Positions 5,713 to 8,810 of a stretch of DNA of 8,810 nucleotides are shown piece by piece. The notes under the pieces are model-generated. The model worked only from the letters and a program-made list of their open reading frames with translations, was not told where the DNA came from and made no database searches. Within the stretch, counting starts at the first letter, position 1. The number at the start of each line of letters is the position of its first letter. A program made the translations under genes and the position numbers. The stretch spans positions 1 to 8,810 of the forward strand of contig PMMJ01000460.1 in NCBI GenBank assembly GCA_003162255.1, in the 5' to 3' direction. The stretch is from Acidobacteriaceae bacterium (GTDB lineage Bacteria > Acidobacteriota > Terriglobia > Terriglobales > Acidobacteriaceae).

Positions 5713-5876
5713 TGGTTGCCTCGCGATATCTTTAGGTGCTCGACGAGTTGCTCCACCACGCCGATCGTCTCCGCGTGGCGAATCCATGATGGGTGCCGAG
5801 ACACAAGCATGAGCGCGCCATTTGGCGTCCAAAACTGCCGGCACAACATCCGAGAAGTCTCTGCTTCGTTCTGCAC
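5709..5876 (-). CDS. Small uncharacterised ORF bridging the VWA and retropepsin-like genes
   Basis: This 55-codon frame starts with GTG two bases after the VWA stop at 5879 and ends with TGA at 5709-5711, sharing the ATGA overlap with the downstream ATG at 5712. It therefore fills the gap exactly, as expected of a gene in a tight operon. An internal ATG at 5849 would give 46 residues. The peptide has no signal peptide. Its N-terminal part contains RQFWTPNGALMLVSRHPSW, and its C-terminal half is a probable amphipathic helix (IRHAETIGVVEQLVEHLKI). The composition looks protein-like, without the Arg/Pro/Cys bias of shadow frames, and codons vary mainly at third positions. I do not recognise a family. 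No strong ribosome binding site precedes either start, so translation may depend on coupling to the VWA gene. An alternative is that this is an untranslated spacer or a remnant of a larger gene. Confidence 0.5.
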   Translation of the reverse strand: MQNEAETSRMLCRQFWTPNGALMLVSRHPSWIRHAETIGVVEQLVEHLKISRGNQ

Positions 5877-5878
5877 AC

Positions 5879-6955
5879 TCAGTGGACAGCCTCGCCCGAA
5901 TAGTACCCACTCCGAGTGCGTACCGTTAGTTTGCGATGGCCCGGCGCCTGCGCTCTTACCTCAATCACTCGGTAGGCGCCATTTTGACTGTGGTTGGTTG
6001 GCTTGTACCCGATTGTGTACTGACTGCGAATGTCACGGGCAACAGTCCGAGTGATGTCATCAACTTCGTCGAGGCCTTTTGGGAAAAAAGCGACTCCGCC
6101 CGTGCTGTCGGCCAGACTCCGCAGGGCTCCGCTGTCCGACGGCTGAAGTCGGTCTCCGAGCAACCCGATTGCATAGAGCGTCGGTCCGTTTTTCTGCTGC
6201 AAGCGGCGCATCGCCTCCTGTAATGTTTCCCGACTGGCATTGTCCCGGCCATCGGTGATCACCAGCAGTACCTTCCGGTCCAAGCGGGTATTGTTCTTCA
6301 AATGGACTGCGGAAGCGACGATGGCGTCATAGAGCGCGGTACTACCCTGCGTGGAAGCCTTCTGCAAAGCTTGTTGGAGCAGGTCGATATCAGACGTGAA
6401 GTCCTGGTCGAGATAGGAATCCTGGCCGAAATTGACCACGAAAGTTTCATCTTTGGGATTGCTGGCTCGAATCAGATTGAACACCGCCTGATTCACCTTG
6501 TCTCGTTTTTCACGCATGGAGCCGGAGTTGTCGATTACGATGCCCATCGCCACCGGAACATCGTCCCGGTGAAAGGAGGTAGTCGCCTGCGGCACTCCGT
6601 CCTCGAATGCCGTGAACGCCGGTCGGTCGAGACTAGTGACGAGGCGTCGCTGCTCATCTACGACCGTAGCGTGCAAGATCACTTCCCGCACTTCCGTCTT
6701 GAACACGAAGACAGTGCCCTGATCGTCCGCGGGCTGCTGACTGTCCGGTTCCGCTGGCATCGTTGTGCCATCGCTAGGAGGCGCAGGCGCAGCATTGGGT
6801 ACTGGGAGCGTTTGCTGGACGCCGGTTGCGCTTGGAGGAGTTGGACCCGAAGGGGAGGTTTGACCCTCTACTCCAACGGTTGCCAGAGCGAGCAAGAAGC
6901 ACACGCCGCCAAGCATCATGCTGACGCGCCACCGCTGGAACGCAGTTGCGGACAT
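5879..6955 (-). CDS. VWFA-related domain protein of the acidobacterial type, secreted or membrane-anchored
   Basis: This 358-residue protein has an N-terminal signal sequence (residues 1-31: basic QRWR, then the hydrophobic core MMLGGVCFLLALATVGV), a Pro/Gln-rich linker (33-78), a short beta-rich domain (about 80-133) and a von Willebrand factor A domain (about 134-310). The metal-ion-dependent adhesion site is intact: DNSGSM gives D142, S144 and S146; T206 lies in GSTALYDA; and D235 lies in VITDGRDN. The C-terminus (SQYTIGYKPTN, G-YR-I-V, LTVRTRSGYY) is the signature I associate with the acidobacterial VWFA-related family (TIGR03436). Such proteins bind divalent metal and act in protein-protein contacts in the envelope; the ligand is unknown. 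I prefer the ATG at 6955 because GGAGAG (6965-6970) lies nine bases upstream and it gives a clean signal peptide; an in-frame ATG at 7012 would add 19 polar residues. It heads the tight unit with the small ORF and the retropepsin-like gene. Confidence 0.92.
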   Translation of the reverse strand: MSATAFQRWRVSMMLGGVCFLLALATVGVEGQTSPSGPTPPSATGVQQTLPVPNAAPAPPSDGTTMPAEPDSQQPADDQGTVFVFKTEVREVILHATVVDEQRRLVTSLDRPAFTAFEDGVPQATTSFHRDDVPVAMGIVIDNSGSMREKRDKVNQAVFNLIRASNPKDETFVVNFGQDSYLDQDFTSDIDLLQQALQKASTQGSTALYDAIVASAVHLKNNTRLDRKVLLVITDGRDNASRETLQEAMRRLQQKNGPTLYAIGLLGDRLQPSDSGALRSLADSTGGVAFFPKGLDEVDDITRTVARDIRSQYTIGYKPTNHSQNGAYRVIEVRAQAPGHRKLTVRTRSGYYSGEAVH

Positions 6956-6964
6956 GGGGAGTTG

Positions 6965-6970
6965 CTCTCC
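6965..6970 (-). promoter_or_regulatory. Ribosome binding site deciding the VWA protein start
   Basis: On the minus strand this reads GGAGAG, nine bases before the ATG at 6955. The upstream in-frame ATG at 7012 has no comparable site. This favours the 358-residue form with an uninterrupted signal peptide. Confidence 0.6.
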
Positions 6971-7013
6971 GCCGCTGTTATCGTTCGTATTAAAGCTGGC
7001 CTTAAGGCTCATA

Positions 7014-7052
7014 GGTGCTGACTCGTGGTGCTAACTCGTGCTACTAACTCAT
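7014..7052. repeat. Three tandem 13-bp repeats upstream of the VWA gene
   Basis: The units are GGTGCTGACTCGT (7014-7026), GGTGCTAACTCGT (7027-7039) and GCTACTAACTCAT (7040-7052), directly adjacent. Units 1 and 2 differ at one base; unit 3 differs from unit 2 at three. They lie just upstream of the VWA coding region on the minus strand. They could be a regulator binding array or a slippage-derived microrepeat without function. The 13-bp period does not match a helical turn, which weakens the regulator idea. Confidence 0.7.
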
Positions 7053-7091
7053 TGTTGCCAATCTTAATCAACCGCATGATGCCCCCATCGA

Positions 7092-8810
7092 TCATGGCCC
7101 CATGTTATCCGCAGTGCATGTTGCTTGAGCTTGTGACGGCGGATAGGGCTGGGGCACACCGGTCGGCGGAGTTAGCCAGGGAACGTCGATGAAGTCGAAG
7201 AAGTCCAGCAGATTGGGCTGGGCGGCATCTCTCAACGTGAGAGCCGCACTGCTTCCTATAAACCTGGCTTCCACGAGCTTGATCACGGCCGTGTGGTCCA
7301 TGGGAGTGTGCGAAACATAGTGCTTGCGAGTGAAGGGGGAGAGAACAATGTTTGGCAGGCGGAAACCGAGTTGAGCGGCAAATCCTTGCTCTGCCGCCGC
7401 ATCGGTGGGATGTGTGCCCGGATCTCGATTTGCCACCGGAGGAGTAGTTCGCAGATCGCAGTGCAACGTCGGAGTGTCTGTGTCATTCGCGGGGATACAC
7501 GGATTGTAGGAATCCGGATTCACGGCAATGCTTGAAATGTCGGTAGGATAGTCAACCAAGAACTGGGAATCGGTCTTGTCGTTGGTGTGCCCTGGAACCG
7601 GCGGCACGTGATCGTAGGGACCGCCGCCTTCGTCATAGCTCAAGAAGAAGATCGAATCCTTCCACGACGGGCTTGCCATGAACGCATTAAACAGGCTGGC
7701 GACCTGAGCTTGCCCTAACAGAATCGACTGCCCCGATCCCGGGTGTTCGTCGTTGTTGCTATAGCCAGCTTCGATCCAGGTGAAGGCGGGGAGAGCGCTA
7801 TTCGCCAGGTCGGTAATGAACTGTCCTACAGGAGCGATGTGAGTAACGTCTATGCAAAAGGCGTTGTTTGGATCTCCAACCGCGGGTCCCGAATCTTCAG
7901 TGGGCGCTACGCAGGTGGGACGTTGCTCGTCCTTCATATATAGGTAATTGACCGAGTAGGTGAAATAAGAAAACGTAGTTGCAGGATACTTATTAACGGG
8001 CTGTCCGTTCCCGCAATCCCCGTCGTTGCTGGCCGAACATTGGTCTTCGGTCGTTGAGTAGTAAAGCCTCCACGACACTTTATTTGTGTCCAGCTCCTGG
8101 AATATGTTTGGAATCGCTAGTTGCACCCCAAGGTTATCTTCGTTCGATCCGGGATCATGTACCAGACCCTGCGTGGTCCCGCCCGTCATGGTTGCAACGC
8201 GGTTGGGAATGCTCTCGGCGGCGACGGGAGAAAACCAGCGATCCGAAAGGGCGAATTGCGACGCCATATAGTAGTAGTAATTCAGATACCCCTCATCGTA
8301 ATAGCCCATGGCACGCTGCCCGACTAAGTCGGTGAATTGTCCGCCTGAGCATTTATTGGCAGGGATCGCACAGTAGTTCGCATAGCCTTCGGCGGTGTGG
8401 ACAAAACCGTCCATGTTGATCGGCCGTGTGATATCGAAGTTGTAGCGATTTACGTCACCATAGCTGTTCAACCAGGCGGAAGATTCATCGTCGATGCAGG
8501 TGCTTTTGAGTTTAAACAAATTAAAACTCTGGCCTTCGTCGTCAAGGTTGAAGATTGTGCTCAGCTTGTCGTCAATGCCGTCCACGTTGTAGGTAACGCC
8601 GTCGTCCCCTACGTTGAAGCCATTCGCGTTGCGATAAGGGTTCAGCATTCCGAAATAATGGTCAAAGGTGCGATTCTCCTGCATCATGAAGATGATGTGA
8701 TTGACGGAAGCGTTGAGGCTTCCTGGAGCCACCGTGACCGTCGCAGTTGCGGTCGCAATTTTATTGTTGGTTCCGGTTGCGGTTGCGGTGTAAATAGTTG
8801 TGACCGTTGG
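7092..8810 (-). CDS. Phospholipase C/acid phosphatase-type phosphoesterase with upstream Ig-like domain (partial, N-terminus off the right edge)
   Basis: The frame is open to the right edge, so 573 residues are visible and the start is missing. Visible residues 1-27 are the end of an Ig-like surface repeat (IYTATATGTN...ATATATVTV), which shows that the protein does not begin at the in-frame GTG at 8730-8732. Residues about 36-545 are a PF04185-type phosphoesterase: QENRTFDHYFG (E45, N46, D50), PNRVATMTGGT with candidate nucleophile T212, DEHP (354-357) and SYDEGGGPYDH (D393, E394, D400, H401). The C-terminal block (SPFTRKHYVSHTPMDH, LTLRDAAQ, FFDF-DVPW-TPP) matches the lipoprotein paralogue at 2720-4480, and both lack the classical phospholipase C tail. 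An extra Cys-rich segment (about 256-319) and an Asp/Pro-rich insert (about 410-470) are specific to this copy. It should act outside the cytoplasmic membrane; phosphomono- versus diesterase activity and substrate cannot be told. Confidence 0.93.
   Translation of the reverse strand, partial: PTVTTIYTATATGTNNKIATATATVTVAPGSLNASVNHIIFMMQENRTFDHYFGMLNPYRNANGFNVGDDGVTYNVDGIDDKLSTIFNLDDEGQSFNLFKLKSTCIDDESSAWLNSYGDVNRYNFDITRPINMDGFVHTAEGYANYCAIPANKCSGGQFTDLVGQRAMGYYDEGYLNYYYYMASQFALSDRWFSPVAAESIPNRVATMTGGTTQGLVHDPGSNEDNLGVQLAIPNIFQELDTNKVSWRLYYSTTEDQCSASNDGDCGNGQPVNKYPATTFSYFTYSVNYLYMKDEQRPTCVAPTEDSGPAVGDPNNAFCIDVTHIAPVGQFITDLANSALPAFTWIEAGYSNNDEHPGSGQSILLGQAQVASLFNAFMASPSWKDSIFFLSYDEGGGPYDHVPPVPGHTNDKTDSQFLVDYPTDISSIAVNPDSYNPCIPANDTDTPTLHCDLRTTPPVANRDPGTHPTDAAAEQGFAAQLGFRLPNIVLSPFTRKHYVSHTPMDHTAVIKLVEARFIGSSAALTLRDAAQPNLLDFFDFIDVPWLTPPTGVPQPYPPSQAQATCTADNMGP

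Larger units (their letters stand above)
6956..7091. other. Intergenic region between right-edge phosphoesterase and VWA gene
   Basis: This gap holds the ribosome binding site that decides the VWA start (GGAGAG, 6965-6970, minus strand), the alternative VWA start at 7010-7012, and three tandem 13-bp repeats described separately. No small ORF of more than a few codons is present on the minus strand, and no T-tract terminator follows the phosphoesterase stop at 7092. Confidence 0.45.

Noticed and set aside
5713..5910. N-terminal extension of the retropepsin-like protein
   Set aside because: It would place 66 Arg-rich residues before a clear signal peptide and overlap the VWA gene; the ATG at 5712 has its own ribosome binding site and an ATGA overlap.
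6302..7021. 239-codon plus-strand ORF
   Set aside because: It is wholly antisense to the VWA gene, whose MIDAS residues and C-terminal signature are intact; the plus translation shows no domain.
1..8810. CRISPR array, transposon, prophage or integrase signature
   Set aside because: No regularly spaced identical repeats, terminal inverted repeats with a transposase, or phage-type genes were seen, and the tRNA 3' end is not duplicated in the window.

Overview
The window looks like chromosomal DNA of an Acidobacteriota (Terriglobia-like) bacterium. Three things suggest this: a VWA protein with the C-terminal signature of the acidobacterial VWFA-related family; secreted phosphoesterases fused to surface-type Ig-like or InlB-type repeats; and a tiny protein with a W-x(2)-LC-x(2)-A-x(2)-E-x-D pattern that I associate with this phylum. 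This assignment is inference from gene content. All convincing protein genes after position 600 are on the minus strand.

Layout from left to right. Positions 1-73 may be the 3' end of a plus-strand gene. About 400 noncoding bases follow, filled with GTGGAAA/TTTCCCAC-type inverted repeats. A complete tRNA-Val(UAC) lies at 476-552. Positions 686-2479 hold a minus-strand signalling cluster, transcribed in the order stand-alone RsbRD_N-like protein (1898-2479), receiver + RsbRD_N-like response regulator (930-1784), then a small LCE-type protein (686-835). The two larger proteins are paralogues in their RsbRD_N-like part, so the cluster probably arose by tandem duplication. Short dyads precede both of the larger genes.

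Positions 2720-8810 hold an envelope/secretion cluster, also on the minus strand. From upstream (right) to downstream it contains: a phospholipase C/acid phosphatase-type phosphoesterase whose N-terminus lies off the right edge (7092->8810); a signal-peptide VWA protein (5879-6955); a previously easy-to-miss 55-codon ORF (5709-5876) that fills the gap between its neighbours with a 2-base gap on one side and an ATGA overlap on the other; a periplasmic two-lobed retropepsin-like protein (4777-5712) in which both catalytic Asp-Thr-Gly motifs are altered; and a second phosphoesterase lipoprotein (2720-4480).

The VWA gene, the small ORF and the retropepsin-like gene form the tightest unit and may act together at the envelope, with the VWA domain as a metal-dependent binding module and the degenerate protease as a binding or scaffold protein. 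The flanking phosphoesterases would hydrolyse phosphate esters outside the cytoplasmic membrane. I saw no CRISPR array, transposase, integrase or phage gene. The least explained elements are the bridging small ORF, the degenerate protease, the start-codon problem of the small LCE-type gene, three 13-bp tandem repeats upstream of the VWA gene and the repeat-rich 5' region.
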